Shown: one piece after another, positions 8,530 through 21,879 of the stretch | Numbering within the stretch: the first letter of the stretch is position 1 | Layout of the letters: every line of letters begins with the position of its first letter | From: Halomonas maura | GTDB lineage: Bacteria > Pseudomonadota > Gammaproteobacteria > Pseudomonadales > Halomonadaceae | Length of the DNA stretch: 64,000 nucleotides | Reading direction: 5' to 3' | Assembly: GCF_030409305.1 (NCBI RefSeq) | Contig: NZ_JAUFPQ010000026.1 | Coordinates: 28,111-92,110, forward strand | Made by a program: the position numbers and the translations under genes | Notes under the pieces: generated by a model | The model's database searches: none | Told to the model about the DNA's origin: nothing | What the model saw: only the letters and a program-made list of their open reading frames with translations

Positions 8530-10380
8530 CTACGCCAGTGCCAGGGCGGTTTCCCTACGGCTATCGTCGTGATGCGGGGCAGGCGTCGCCCGGGCAAAGA
8601 AGGCCAGCTCGCGGGCGATCATCCGTCGGCGCTGGGCCGGGTGGCGGATGCCGTGGCCCTCGCCGGCGAACAGCATCACCTCGGCGGTCCGTCCGGCACG
8701 GCGCAACGCCGCGGCCATGCGCAGCGTCTGGTCGGGCACCACCACCCGGTCGCGGCAGCCCTGAGCGAACAGCACCGCGCCGTGCAGCACCGCCGCCCGC
8801 TGCAGCGGGCTGACGGCGCGCCTGGCGGCCTCGTCGCCGATCAGCCAGTCCAGGTAGCCCGACTCGAAGCGGTGGGTCTGGCCGGCCAGGCGCACGGCGT
8901 CGGTGACCCCGTAGAGGCTGGCCCCGGCGGCGAAGCGCGACGAACTGGCCAGGGCGTTGAGCACCGTGAAGCCGCCGGCGCTCTGGCCGCGGATGCACAA
9001 CCGCGCCGGGTCGGCGATGCCGCGGGCGACCAGGGCGTCGGCCAGGGCCTCGACGTCGGCCACGTCGAGGCGCCCCCAGCCGCCGGCCAGGCGCTCGCGG
9101 AAGGCGCGGCCGTAGCTGCCGCTGCCACGCGGATTGATGTCGGCGACCGCGTAGCCCTGGGCGACCCACCAGGCGATGAGCGGGTCGTGGACCGGGTAGC
9201 AGGCCGCGGTGGGTCCGCCGTGCACGCGCAGGATCAGCGGCCGCGGCCCGCCCCCGGCGCCATAGACGAAGGCCGGCACCGCCTCGCCCTGCGCCGCCTT
9301 ATCCTCCCCCACCGGGGCGGCGAGCGCCTCGGCCGCCAGCGGCGCCTCGACCCGCGGGCCGCTCGTCGCCAGGACCCGCATCCCGCCGCCGTCGTGGCGG
9401 ACCCGGGCCAGCCGCGCACCGTGGCCGGGCCCCTGGGTCAGGGCATAGACCCAGCGCGCGTCGCCGGCCACGCCGATGACTCGGGTGGCATCGGGCAGCA
9501 GCGCCGCGCGCTGGCGGCCCGCGGCGTCGACCCGGGCCAGCCGGGCGGCGCCCGCCTCGAGACGCATCACCACCCCGCCGTCGGCGTGCCAGAGATGCTG
9601 GCACTCGCCGAGCTGCCAGGGGGTCGAGGCGTGATCGGCGGCGGCCGTGGCCAGCGGCCTCGCCGCCGCGCCGTCCACCGACCAGGGCTGCCACCAGCCG
9701 GCATGGTCGCTCAGGCACACCAGCCGGCCGTCGGCGGCGAAGGTCGGCTGGGTCACCGCCGCGCCGGGATCCCAATAGCGTATCGTGCCGACGCCGCCAT
9801 CCGGGGTGAACGCGGCGATGCACAGCCGGGCGCGCTGCCAGGGCATATGCGGCAGCGACCATTCCACCCAGGCCAGCCGGCGGCCGTCGGGGGACAACGC
9901 CGGCGCGCCGTAGAAGTCCGCCCCCTCGGCGAGCACCCGCCGCCGCCCCGGGGCCAGCGCCACCAGGCGCTGGCCCCCCTGCCGGCCCTCCCCTTGCTCC
10001 TCCACCGCCAGCACGCGCTGCCGGCCCGGGTCGGCGACCAGGCCGCCGTAGGCACAGCCCGGACGCGACCACCAGGGGACGAGGCGCCCGCTGCCCACCT
10101 CGAGCGCCAGGAGCGCCTGGTCGGTTGCGGCGACCAGCACCACCCATGGCCCCAGCGGCACCTGCGCCCCGCCGCCATAGCCGTTGACGCGGCTGGCGAT
10201 ATCCAGCGAGGGCGGCGTCAGGCGACGGGCGCGGCCATGCGCCTCGCGCCAGCCCCACAGGGCCCACCGGCCGCTGTCGGCGTCGCGGGCCAGCCAGGTC
10301 ACCCCGGCCGGGCCCAGGCGCAGCTCGCCGAAGCCGTCGGCCGGGCGGGCCGCGGCATGCAGCGCATCCGCCGCGCTCAT
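8530..10380 (-). CDS. pqqH: S9 prolyl-oligopeptidase family peptidase, PqqH type
   Basis: The ATG at 10380 overlaps the pqqE stop (ATGA), giving a 616-aa protein. Residues about 15-345 form a beta-propeller-like region with repeated Asp-Gly-Arg turns. Residues 370-600 are an alpha/beta hydrolase with RVHGGP (385-390), the nucleophile S467 in GQSAGG, D544 in GCRDRVVVP and H576 in GEGHG, a complete catalytic triad. PA1990 (pqqH) holds the same place in P. aeruginosa. It may degrade PqqA-derived peptides, but its need in PQQ formation is unsettled. There is no signal peptide. Confidence 0.85.
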   Translation of the reverse strand: MSAADALHAAARPADGFGELRLGPAGVTWLARDADSGRWALWGWREAHGRARRLTPPSLDIASRVNGYGGGAQVPLGPWVVLVAATDQALLALEVGSGRLVPWWSRPGCAYGGLVADPGRQRVLAVEEQGEGRQGGQRLVALAPGRRRVLAEGADFYGAPALSPDGRRLAWVEWSLPHMPWQRARLCIAAFTPDGGVGTIRYWDPGAAVTQPTFAADGRLVCLSDHAGWWQPWSVDGAAARPLATAAADHASTPWQLGECQHLWHADGGVVMRLEAGAARLARVDAAGRQRAALLPDATRVIGVAGDARWVYALTQGPGHGARLARVRHDGGGMRVLATSGPRVEAPLAAEALAAPVGEDKAAQGEAVPAFVYGAGGGPRPLILRVHGGPTAACYPVHDPLIAWWVAQGYAVADINPRGSGSYGRAFRERLAGGWGRLDVADVEALADALVARGIADPARLCIRGQSAGGFTVLNALASSSRFAAGASLYGVTDAVRLAGQTHRFESGYLDWLIGDEAARRAVSPLQRAAVLHGAVLFAQGCRDRVVVPDQTLRMAAALRRAGRTAEVMLFAGEGHGIRHPAQRRRMIARELAFFARATPAPHHDDSRRETALALA

Positions 10381-11522
10381 TGGCGGCAGAACACCCGCGA
10401 CGCGCGAACGTTGCGCGCCACCAGGCCGTCGAGGCCACGGCCGTCGCGCGCGGCCTCGTCGCGGGCGGCCTCGATCACGCCGTGATCCGGCGACCGCGCG
10501 CACACCGGGTCGGTGGCCGCCGGGTCGCCGGTGAGCAGGTAGGCCTGGCAGCGGCAGCCGCCGTAGTCGTGGTGGCGCTCGTCGCAGTCGCGGCACGTCG
10601 GGGACATCCAGGCATCGCCGCGGAAGCGGTTGAAGGCGGCACTCTCTTGCCAGATCGCCGCCAGCGACTGCTCGCGCACCGTGGGGAAGGCCATCGGCAG
10701 TTCCCGAGCGCTGTGACAGGGCAGCACCGCGCCGTCCGGGGCGACGGTCATGAACAGCGATCCCCAGCCGCCCATGCAGGCCTTGGGCCGCTCGGCGTAG
10801 TAGTCGGGCACCACGAACAGCAGGCGCATGTCGCGGCCGCGCGCCGCCAGGCGCTCGCGCCAGCGCCCGGTGGCGGCCTCGGCGGCCTCGACCTGGGCGC
10901 GGCTGGGCAACAGCCCGGCGCGATTGAGCTGCGCCCAGCCGTAGTGCTGGCAGGTGGCCAGCTCCACGGCATCGGCGCCGAGCTCGTCGCACAGCGCGAT
11001 CAGCCGGTCGATGTCATCGATATTGTGGCGATGCAGCACCACGTTGAGCACCATCGGGTAGCCGGCGGCCTTGACCGCCCGAGCCATGGCCAGCTTCTTC
11101 GCATGCGCCCGGGGCGCGCCGGCCACCGCGGCGGCCAGGTCGTCGTCGGCGGCCTGCAGGCTGATCTGGATGTGGTCGAGGCCGGCCGCCTGGAGGGCCG
11201 TGATGCGCGCGCTGTCGAGCCCCAGCCCCGAGGTGATCAGGTTGGTGTAGAAGCCGAGCTCGCGGGCCTCGGCCACCAGCGCCTCCAGGTCGTCGCGCAC
11301 CAGCGGCTCGCCACCGGAGAAACCGAGCTGGGCGGCGCCCAGGGCGCGGGACTGGCGCAGCACGTCGCGCCATTCGTCGGTGGTCAGCTCGTCGCGGTGG
11401 GCGGCGAAGTCCAGCGGGTTGGAGCAGTACGGGCACTGCAGCGGGCAGCGATAGGTCAGCTCGGCGAGCAGCCACAGCGGCGGCCCGGGGGTCACGTCAT
11501 GCTCAGTATCAGGGGCCATCAT
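10377..11522 (-). CDS. pqqE: PqqE, radical SAM enzyme that cross-links PqqA
   Basis: PqqE joins the Glu gamma carbon to the Tyr ring of PqqA, with PqqD as chaperone. The radical SAM motif is C26-PLQ-C30-PY-C33, followed by the SAM-binding GFSGGEPL. The SPASM region holds the auxiliary cluster cysteines ([31 protein letters not shown]). Two adjacent ATG codons at 11522 and 11519 follow GGAGG; the first overlaps the pqqD stop as ATGA, giving 381 aa, normal for the family. Gene overlap on both sides indicates coupled translation. Confidence 0.95.
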   Translation of the reverse strand: MMAPDTEHDVTPGPPLWLLAELTYRCPLQCPYCSNPLDFAAHRDELTTDEWRDVLRQSRALGAAQLGFSGGEPLVRDDLEALVAEARELGFYTNLITSGLGLDSARITALQAAGLDHIQISLQAADDDLAAAVAGAPRAHAKKLAMARAVKAAGYPMVLNVVLHRHNIDDIDRLIALCDELGADAVELATCQHYGWAQLNRAGLLPSRAQVEAAEAATGRWRERLAARGRDMRLLFVVPDYYAERPKACMGGWGSLFMTVAPDGAVLPCHSARELPMAFPTVREQSLAAIWQESAAFNRFRGDAWMSPTCRDCDERHHDYGGCRCQAYLLTGDPAATDPVCARSPDHGVIEAARDEAARDGRGLDGLVARNVRASRVFCRQ

Positions 11523-11797
11523 GTCGCCTCCGTGTCGCGGATCCAGCCCTGGGCCAGGGCCTCGGCGAGGAACTCGTGGACGTCGTCGGCCAGTGTCTCG
11601 GCCTCGGGAAAGCGCTCGCCCAGCGCGGAGAGGATCGCCGCCAGGTCGCGGCGGCCGTCGACCAGGCCGAGCACCGCTCCGGCGCTGTCGTTGAGCTGCA
11701 CCATGCCCTCGGGATAGAGCAGCACGTGGCGGCCCTGGGCCGGCTCCCACTGCAGCCGCCAGCCGGGGCGCAGGCGAAACACGCGGGCAGCGTTCAT
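11519..11797 (-). CDS. pqqD: PqqD, PqqA peptide chaperone
   Basis: A 92-aa winged-helix RRE protein that binds PqqA and delivers it to Pqq[27 protein letters not shown], a GRRDLAAI block and DVHEFL follow the PqqD family pattern. The ATG at 11797 overlaps the pqqC stop (ATGA), and its own stop overlaps the pqqE start. The length is typical. Confidence 0.93.
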   Translation of the reverse strand: MNAARVFRLRPGWRLQWEPAQGRHVLLYPEGMVQLNDSAGAVLGLVDGRRDLAAILSALGERFPEAETLADDVHEFLAEALAQGWIRDTEAT

Positions 11798-12567
11798 GAC
11801 AGCCCCCGGTGGTAGACGCGCTGCGTGGTGACGGTGTGATAGGGCGCGCGGTCGAGCTGGTAGGCCAGGGTCATGGCGTCGAGCATGCTCCACAGCACGT
11901 CGAGCTTGAACTGCAGGATGTCCAGGGCGCGGCGCTGGGTCTCGGCGGTGGTGCAGACCGTCATCGCCACCTCCAGGCCGTGCTCGACGTCGCGGCGCGC
12001 CTCGCCCAGACGCTTGCGGAAATAGGCATAGCCCGCGGCATCGATCCAGGGGTAGTGGCCCGGCCAGGTGTCCAGGCGACTCTGGTGCGCGCGCGGGGCG
12101 AACAGCTCGGTGAGCGAGGAGATCGCCGCCTCCTCCCAGCAGGCCCGGCGCACGAAGTTCACGTAGGCATCGACGGCGAAGCGGACCCCGGGCAGCACGT
12201 GCTCCTGGGACCACAGCGCGTCGCGGGTCAGCCCCACCGCCTCGCCCAGCGCCAGCCAGGCCTCGATGCCGCCGGCGTCGTCGCCGTGGCCGTCGTGGTC
12301 GAGCAGGCGCTGGATCCAGCGCCGGCGGGTCGCGGCGTCCGGGCAGTTGGCCAGCAGGGCGGCGTCCTTCTGCGGAATCATCACCTGGTAGTAGAAGCGG
12401 TTGGCGACCCAGCCGCGAATCTGCTCGGCCGTGGCACGGCCCTCGGCCATGTCGACCTGGTAGGGATGATGGATGTGGTAGTAGTCGCCCTTGGCCAGCA
12501 GCGCCTCGCGGAAGGCCGCCGGCGACAGCGGCGCGGTGTCGATGGGGGTGGGATCGGTGGCGGTCAT
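11794..12567 (-). CDS. pqqC: PqqC, pyrroloquinoline-quinone synthase
   Basis: This cofactorless oxidase carries out the final ring closure and eight-electron oxidation to PQQ. The start is the ATG at 12567, behind GGGGAG at seven bases, giving 257 aa. Family blocks are [18 protein letters not shown], the [11 protein letters not shown] helix, LDHDGHGDD and [15 protein letters not shown], which hold the conserved active-site His, Tyr and Arg residues of the all-helical TENA-like fold. It lies 23 bp after pqqB and overlaps pqqD. Confidence 0.95.
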   Translation of the reverse strand: MTATDPTPIDTAPLSPAAFREALLAKGDYYHIHHPYQVDMAEGRATAEQIRGWVANRFYYQVMIPQKDAALLANCPDAATRRRWIQRLLDHDGHGDDAGGIEAWLALGEAVGLTRDALWSQEHVLPGVRFAVDAYVNFVRRACWEEAAISSLTELFAPRAHQSRLDTWPGHYPWIDAAGYAYFRKRLGEARRDVEHGLEVAMTVCTTAETQRRALDILQFKLDVLWSMLDAMTLAYQLDRAPYHTVTTQRVYHRGLS

Positions 12568-12590
12568 GACAGGCTCCCCGGTGGTGTCGT

Positions 12591-13520
12591 TCACAGCGTC
12601 AGACGCAGGCCATCGACGGCCACTTCGATGCCGTGGCCGTCGAGCACGGCTCGCTCGGCCGAGGCGGCGTCGAGGATCGGGTTGGTGTTGTTGATATGGA
12701 TGAGGATGCGCCGCGTGGTGGCGGGCAGCGCGTCGAGCTCGCGGATCAGGCCATGCTCGCCGGCCAAGGCCAGGTGGCCCATCTCGGCGCCGGTGGCCCG
12801 CCCCACGCCCAGGCGTGGCAGCTCGTCGTCGTGCCAGAGGGTGCCGTCGACCAGCACACAATCCGCCCGGGCCAGGTAGTCGTGCACCCCGGGGGTCATC
12901 TCACCGAGCCCGGGGGCGTAGAACAGCGAGGTGCCGCTGACGCCGTCTTCGATGAACAGTCCCAGGTTGTCGCCGGTGGAGGGCCAGCCGCGGCGCGGCG
13001 AATAGGGGGGCGCGTTGCTGTGCAGGGCCACCGCGGTGAAGACGAGACCCGGGCAACTCGGCACCCGGAAGGTCGTCTCGGGATGCGCCTCGTCGAGCTC
13101 GATCGGCCGCCAGTGCAGCCCCCCCTGCCAGTGGCCGAGCATCGGGAACAGCGGGAAGCCGGTGCTCAGGTCGCGGTGCACGCTGGGCGTGCACCAGACG
13201 TCCAGCGGACAGCCCTCGCGCAGCGACAGCAGCCCGCTGACATGGTCGATCTGGGCATCCACCAGCAGCACCTCGGCGATGCCGCTGTCCCGCACGCCGT
13301 GACGCGGCTGCAGCTCGGGGGTGGCGGCGATCTGGGCGCGGATATCCGGCGAGGCGTTGCACAGCAGCCAACGCTCGCCGTCGGCACTGATGGCGATGGA
13401 CGACTGGGTGCGCGGCGTCAGCTCGCCGCTTCCCCGTCGCACGGCACGGCAGTGGGGACAGTTGCAGTTCCACTGCGGGAAGCCCCCACCGGCCCCCGCG
13501 CCCAGGACGATGATCTGCAT
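12591..13520 (-). CDS. pqqB: PqqB, metallo-beta-lactamase fold oxygenase
   Basis: A 309-aa protein starting [19 protein letters not shown], behind GGGAGGG. The CNCPHC pair binds structural zinc. DAQIDHVSG replaces the classical HxHxDH motif, as in other PqqB proteins. PqqB is reported as an iron-dependent hydroxylase acting on the Tyr part of the cross-linked intermediate. It is separated from pqqA by 82 bp containing a strong hairpin. Confidence 0.95.
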   Translation of the reverse strand: MQIIVLGAGAGGGFPQWNCNCPHCRAVRRGSGELTPRTQSSIAISADGERWLLCNASPDIRAQIAATPELQPRHGVRDSGIAEVLLVDAQIDHVSGLLSLREGCPLDVWCTPSVHRDLSTGFPLFPMLGHWQGGLHWRPIELDEAHPETTFRVPSCPGLVFTAVALHSNAPPYSPRRGWPSTGDNLGLFIEDGVSGTSLFYAPGLGEMTPGVHDYLARADCVLVDGTLWHDDELPRLGVGRATGAEMGHLALAGEHGLIRELDALPATTRRILIHINNTNPILDAASAERAVLDGHGIEVAVDGLRLTL

Positions 13521-13561
13521 GCGGGTACCCTCCCGATCTCGGCTAGGTGAGAGCGGTGGCT

Positions 13562-13593
13562 CGCCCGGTCCCCGGAATCCGGGACACCGGGCG
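13562..13593 (-). promoter_or_regulatory. Hairpin between pqqA and pqqB
   Basis: CGCCCGGT and TCCCGG pair with CCGGGGACCGGGCG across an ATT loop (one bulge), with no T tract after it. It lies directly after the pqqA stop. In several bacteria the short pqqA message is made in excess over pqqBCDE. This stem could stabilise or attenuate the message to produce such a ratio; that role is inferred. Confidence 0.55.
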
Positions 13594-13602
13594 GCCCATC
13601 AC

Positions 13603-13674
13603 TCAGCGGTTGGCGATATACAGGGTGACCTCAAAGCCCAGACGCAGGTCGGTGTAACGCGGTTTGGTCCACAT
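13603..13674 (-). CDS. pqqA: PqqA, PQQ precursor peptide (23 aa)
   Basis: The ribosomal precursor of PQQ. The 23-residue peptide starts [13 protein letters not shown] and carries the diagnostic E15 and Y19 (Glu-x-x-x-Tyr), whose side chains become the cofactor. AGGAG lies eight bases before the ATG. Its length and spacing to pqqB are typical. It is the first gene of the pqq operon; its promoter should lie in 13675-13855, downstream of the porin terminator. Confidence 0.96.
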   Translation of the reverse strand: MWTKPRYTDLRLGFEVTLYIANR

Positions 13675-13854
13675 GATGGTGCTCCTCTGCAAGACATGGT
13701 GGCATCGGCATCTGCCACCCACAGTGAAGCACAGGGGCCGGCCCGCCCCTTCGCTACTTTGGAAGGAGCCAGAGGGGGCATTTGGACCCCCGCCGGAGGG
13801 CGGCCGACGGCGCAATCCGACCCGCTCCGCTGCCGGCAGGGAGACGGGGCACCA

Positions 13855-13885
13855 ACAAAAAGCCCGTGGCATCTGAGCCACGGGC
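13855..13885 (-). terminator. Rho-independent terminator of the porin gene
   Basis: A perfect nine-base stem GCCCGTGGC/GCCACGGGC (13862-13870 and 13877-13885, six-base loop) is followed on the minus strand by TTTTTGTT. It lies 42 bp after the porin stop and separates it from pqqA. Confidence 0.85.
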
Positions 13886-13927
13886 AAGGATCGGAACAGC
13901 AAGGGTCAGGCCATCAGGGCCGGGACG

Positions 13928-15463
<1,536 letters not shown>

Positions 15464-15589
15464 TCACGGGAGGTCATGTCGAACATCGTGTCCATGCGCC
15501 AGGGATGAGGCGTCTCGCCGTCCTGCCTGCGGGGCCCTTGCCGCGGGAGCGGTCGACCGGGGCACGGGGGCATGCAACACGCCCTGAAA

Positions 15590-15603
15590 CTTAATCGATT
15601 AAG
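15590..15603. promoter_or_regulatory. LacI-type operator 1, perfect palindrome
   Basis: CTTAATCGATTAAG is a perfect 14-bp palindrome about 150 bp upstream of the porin start. It matches the sites at 15798 and 29795. The central CG and the flanking TTAA are typical of LacI-family operators. The likely ligand is the LacI protein encoded at 29835. Confidence 0.7.
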
Positions 15604-15673
15604 CATCAAGGGACAAAAAAAAATGGTTGTTTTACGACCTATGTCTAACGAAGTGCCCGGAACCTCTCGAATA

Positions 15674-15689
15674 TAAGTAACATTACTTA
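15674..15689. promoter_or_regulatory. Second-type palindrome TAAGTAA-CA-TTACTTA
   Basis: Perfect seven-base inverted repeats with a two-base centre lie midway between the two LacI-type sites. The sequence differs from them, suggesting a second, unidentified regulator of the porin or agl promoter. Confidence 0.45.
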
Positions 15690-15797
15690 AAAATTGGCCG
15701 GCGAGTGATTCACGCGCTCATTGTCCTCACGATGTCTGTGACGAAAGTCTAGGTTGCAGTCCGTCGTCACCACCGCTTAACTGAGCGGCAAGCTCAT

Positions 15798-15811
15798 CTT
15801 AATCGTTTAAG
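15798..15811. promoter_or_regulatory. LacI-type operator 2, before the agl operon
   Basis: CTTAATCGTTTAAG differs from operator 1 at one base and lies 90 bp before the first binding-protein gene. The two sites are 208 bp apart, about 20 helical turns, which would permit DNA looping. Confidence 0.7.
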
Positions 15812-15900
15812 AGGCCTTAAGGCCCGCCCGCCATGAGCGACGGCAAGGGTGTCGACGACTCACACCCGGTCCCGGACAACAACAAGCGACGAGGAAACCC

Positions 15901-17184
15901 ATGCACAAGAAGTCATTTCAGAAGACCCTGATCGCCTCCGCGCTCTCCCTGGCCGGAGCCGCGAGCGCCGTCGGCCCGGCCCTGGCCGCCGAGCTGACCA
16001 TCTCCTGCGGCGCGGTGGGCGCCGAACTGACCCTCTGCCAGCAGGGCGTCGCGGCGTGGGAGGAGAAGACCGGCCACCAGGTGGATATCGTCTCCACCCC
16101 CAACTCCTCCACCGAGCGCCTGTCGCTCTACCAGCAGATCCTCTCCGCCCAGTCCAGCGACATCGACGTGATGCAGATCGACGTGGTGTGGCCGGGGCTG
16201 CTGGCCAACCACCTGCTCGATCTCAACGAGACGCTCGGCGAGGACGCCGCCGAGGGCCATTTCGAGACCATCGTCGCCAACAACACCGTCGACGACCGGC
16301 TGGTGGCGATGCCCTGGTTCACCGACGCCGGCGTACTCTACTACCGCAAGGACCTGCTCGAGAAGCACGGCTTCGAGGCCCCCGAGACCTGGACCGAGCT
16401 CACCGACATCGCCACCGAGATCCAGGCCGCGGAACGCGAGGCCGGCAACGACAGGATGTGGGGCTACGTGTTCCAGGGCCGCGCCTACGAGGGCCTGACC
16501 TGCAACGCCCTGGAATGGGTGGCGAGTCACGGCGGCGGTACCCTCGTCGATGCCGAGGGCGAGATCACCATCGACAACGACAAGGCCGCCGCGGCGCTGG
16601 ACCTGGCCGCCAGCTGGCCCGGCGAGATCTCGCCTGCCGGCGTGCTCAACTACACCGAGGAAGAGGCGCGCGGCATCTTCCAGTCCGGCAATGCGGTGTT
16701 CATGCGCAACTGGCCCTATGCCTGGTCGCTGGCCCAGAGCGAAGACAGCGACGTGGCCGGCAAGGTCGGCGTGGTCAAGCTGCCCCACGGGCCCGACGGC
16801 GACAGCGCGGCGACGCTGGGCGGCTGGAACCTGGCGGTCTCCAAGTATACCGAGAATCGTGAAGCCGCCGCCGACCTGGTGGCCTTCCTGACCTCCGAGG
16901 CCGAGCAGAAGCGCCGCGCCATCGAGGGCGCCTACAACCCCACCCTCACCTCGCTCTACCAGGATGAAGAGGTCCTCGAGGCGGTGCCCTTCTTCGGCAC
17001 CCTCTATGACACCTTCACCAATGCCGTGGCCCGCCCCTCCGCCCCCACCGGCAACCACTACGGCCGGGTCAGCAACGGCTTCTTCAACGCCGTGCATGAC
17101 GTGCTGTCAGGCAACCAGAGCGGTGCCGAGGCCGTGTCTCAGCTGGACAGCGAGCTGTCCCGCATCAAGCGTCGTCGTTGGTAA
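15901..17184 (+). CDS. aglE: Alpha-glucoside ABC transporter substrate-binding protein (copy 1)
   Basis: A 427-aa family 1 extracellular binding protein with a Sec signal peptide (cleavage near PALAA-EL). Family blocks are STPNSSTERLSLYQQ, SSDIDVMQIDVVWPG, MPWFTDAGVLYYRKD, TCNALEWVASHGG and GIFQSGNAVFMRNWPY, as in ThuE and other trehalose/maltose-binding proteins. It collects sugar in the periplasm and passes it to the two permeases encoded next. The gene order binding protein, permease, permease, glucosidase, ATPase is that of aglEFGAK in Sinorhizobium meliloti. Two shorter-range paralogues (about 23.6 and 26.7 kb) are more like each other than like this copy. Confidence 0.85.
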   Translation: MHKKSFQKTLIASALSLAGAASAVGPALAAELTISCGAVGAELTLCQQGVAAWEEKTGHQVDIVSTPNSSTERLSLYQQILSAQSSDIDVMQIDVVWPGLLANHLLDLNETLGEDAAEGHFETIVANNTVDDRLVAMPWFTDAGVLYYRKDLLEKHGFEAPETWTELTDIATEIQAAEREAGNDRMWGYVFQGRAYEGLTCNALEWVASHGGGTLVDAEGEITIDNDKAAAALDLAASWPGEISPAGVLNYTEEEARGIFQSGNAVFMRNWPYAWSLAQSEDSDVAGKVGVVKLPHGPDGDSAATLGGWNLAVSKYTENREAAADLVAFLTSEAEQKRRAIEGAYNPTLTSLYQDEEVLEAVPFFGTLYDTFTNAVARPSAPTGNHYGRVSNGFFNAVHDVLSGNQSGAEAVSQLDSELSRIKRRRW

Positions 17185-17198
17185 CCCAGGAGGCCTCC

Positions 17199-19012
<1,814 letters not shown>

Positions 19013-19038
19013 TCCGCATGACTTCAAGGACTATCTCG

Positions 19039-20655
19039 ATGCAAGACAACCTGACCTGGTGGCGTGGCGGCGTCATCTACCAGATCTACCCGCGCAGCTT
19101 CATGGACCGCAACGGAGATGGCATCGGCGACCTGCCGGGCATCACCGAGAAACTGGACTATGTGGCCGGCCTGGGCGTGGACGGCATCTGGGTGTCGCCC
19201 TTCTTCACCTCGCCGATGCACGACTTCGGCTACGACGTCAGCGACTACCGCGACGTCGACCCGATGTTCGGCACCCTCGACGACTTCAAGGCGCTGCTGG
19301 CCCGGGCCCATGCGCTGGGCCTGAAGGTGATGATCGACCAGGTGATCAGCCATTCCTCGGATCAGCATCCCTGGTTCCAGGAGAGCCGCGCCGACCGCAC
19401 CAACGCCAAGGCCGACTGGTACGTGTGGGCCGACCCCAAACCCGACGGCACCCCGCCCAACAACTGGCTGTCGATCTTCGGCGGCGCGGCCTGGACCTTC
19501 GACTCCCGGCGCCGCCAGTACTATCTGCACAACTTCCTGACCAGCCAGCCGGACCTCAACTTCCACCATCCGGCGGTGCGTCAGGCACAACTGGACAACC
19601 TGCGCTTCTGGCTGGAACTCGGCGTCGACGGCTTCCGCCTGGACACCGTCAACTTCTACTTCCACGACCGCGAACTGCGCGACAACCCGCCGGTACCGGC
19701 GGGCGAAGCCAAGACCCTCGGCGCGCCGGACGCCAACCCCTACACCTGGCAGCGCCACGTCTATGACCTGAGCCGCCCGGAGAACCTCGACTTCCTTCGC
19801 GAGCTGCGCTCGCTGATGGACGAGTTCCCCGGCACCACCACGGTGGGCGAGATCGGCGACGACGAGCCGCTGGCGCGCATGGCCGAATACACCGCCGGTG
19901 GCGACAAGCTGCACATGGCCTATGGCTTCGACCTGCTCAACGAGCCGCACTCGCCGGCCTACATCCGCCAGGTGATCGAGCGCTTCCAGCGCCTGGCCGG
20001 CGATGCCTGGCCGTGCTGGGCGCTGTCCAACCACGACGTAGTGAGAAGCGCCACCCGCTGGGGTGCGGGCGAGGACCCCGTGGCCTACCCCAAGGTGGCG
20101 CTGGCGATGCTGTTGTCGCTGCGTGGCAGCGTCTGCCTGTACCAGGGGGAGGAGCTGGGGCTGCCCGAGGCCGAGGTGCCCTACGAGCGCCTCCAGGACC
20201 CCTACGGCAAGGTGCTGTGGCCGGAGTTCAAGGGCCGCGACGGCTGCCGCACGCCCATGCCCTGGACGGACGGCCCCGACGCCGGCTTCTCCCGCGCGGA
20301 GCCCTGGCTGCCGGTGTCGGAACAGCATGTGCCCCTGGCGGTGAGCCGTCAGCTGGACGACGGCGACTCGGTGCTCAACGCCACCCGCCGCCTGCTGGCC
20401 TTCCGCCAGGCCCACCCGGCGCTGGTCGACGGCGAGCTGTCGCTGGTCGACGTCGGCGAGGAGCTGCTCGGCTTTATCCGCGAGAAGGACGAGGAGACGC
20501 TCCTCTGTGTCTTCAACTTCGGCGGCGAGACCCGCAGCACGACGCTGCCGCGCTCCGGCATCCCGCTCCAGGGGCACGGCTTCGCGGCGGCGCTCGACGG
20601 CGACACCCTGACCCTGCCGGCCTACCAGGCCGCCTACTTCAAGCTCGATCGCTAA
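19039..20655 (+). CDS. aglA: GH13 alpha-glucosidase (copy 1), HaG-like
   Basis: The start at 19039 (AAGGA nine bases upstream) gives 538 aa. From this start the catalytic residues are D202 (nucleophile, FRLDTVNF), E271 (acid/base, VGEIGDD) and D333 (SNHDVVRS), the numbering I recall for Halomonas sp. H11 alpha-glucosidase, which is also 538 aa. Conserved regions I (DQVISH) and the N-terminal WWRGGVIYQIYPRSF are present. No signal peptide is seen, so imported oligosaccharides are cut in the cytoplasm. The residue after the nucleophile is Thr, associated in this family with alpha-1,4 rather than alpha-1,6 preference. It lies between permease and ATPase genes. Confidence 0.9.
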   Translation: MQDNLTWWRGGVIYQIYPRSFMDRNGDGIGDLPGITEKLDYVAGLGVDGIWVSPFFTSPMHDFGYDVSDYRDVDPMFGTLDDFKALLARAHALGLKVMIDQVISHSSDQHPWFQESRADRTNAKADWYVWADPKPDGTPPNNWLSIFGGAAWTFDSRRRQYYLHNFLTSQPDLNFHHPAVRQAQLDNLRFWLELGVDGFRLDTVNFYFHDRELRDNPPVPAGEAKTLGAPDANPYTWQRHVYDLSRPENLDFLRELRSLMDEFPGTTTVGEIGDDEPLARMAEYTAGGDKLHMAYGFDLLNEPHSPAYIRQVIERFQRLAGDAWPCWALSNHDVVRSATRWGAGEDPVAYPKVALAMLLSLRGSVCLYQGEELGLPEAEVPYERLQDPYGKVLWPEFKGRDGCRTPMPWTDGPDAGFSRAEPWLPVSEQHVPLAVSRQLDDGDSVLNATRRLLAFRQAHPALVDGELSLVDVGEELLGFIREKDEETLLCVFNFGGETRSTTLPRSGIPLQGHGFAAALDGDTLTLPAYQAAYFKLDR

Positions 20656-20704
20656 CACCGAATCACAACAATGCCGGTCCCGGTGGCCGGCGAGGAGTCG
20701 CAAG

Positions 20705-21811
<1,107 letters not shown>

Positions 21812-21842
21812 GCCCTACCCTACCCACTCCTACCCGTACTGC

Positions 21843-21866
21843 CGACGGGAGCCGCGGCTCCCGTCG
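21843..21866. promoter_or_regulatory. Perfect 24-bp palindrome between aglK and the second GH13 gene
   Basis: CGACGGGAGCCG is followed directly by its reverse complement. It ends 13 bp before the next ATG and there is no T tract, so it is not a standard terminator. It could form a hairpin that stabilises the upstream message or limits access to the GGAG site of the next gene. Confidence 0.5.
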
Positions 21867-21879
21867 CCTGGAGACCCGG

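Noticed and set aside
5560..10485. A 1641-codon open frame on the plus strand across the pqqF-ercS-ercA-pqqH region
   Set aside because: It is antisense to four well-recognised genes, has low-complexity Gly/Ala/His-rich content and no ribosome site. Long antisense frames are expected at this GC content.
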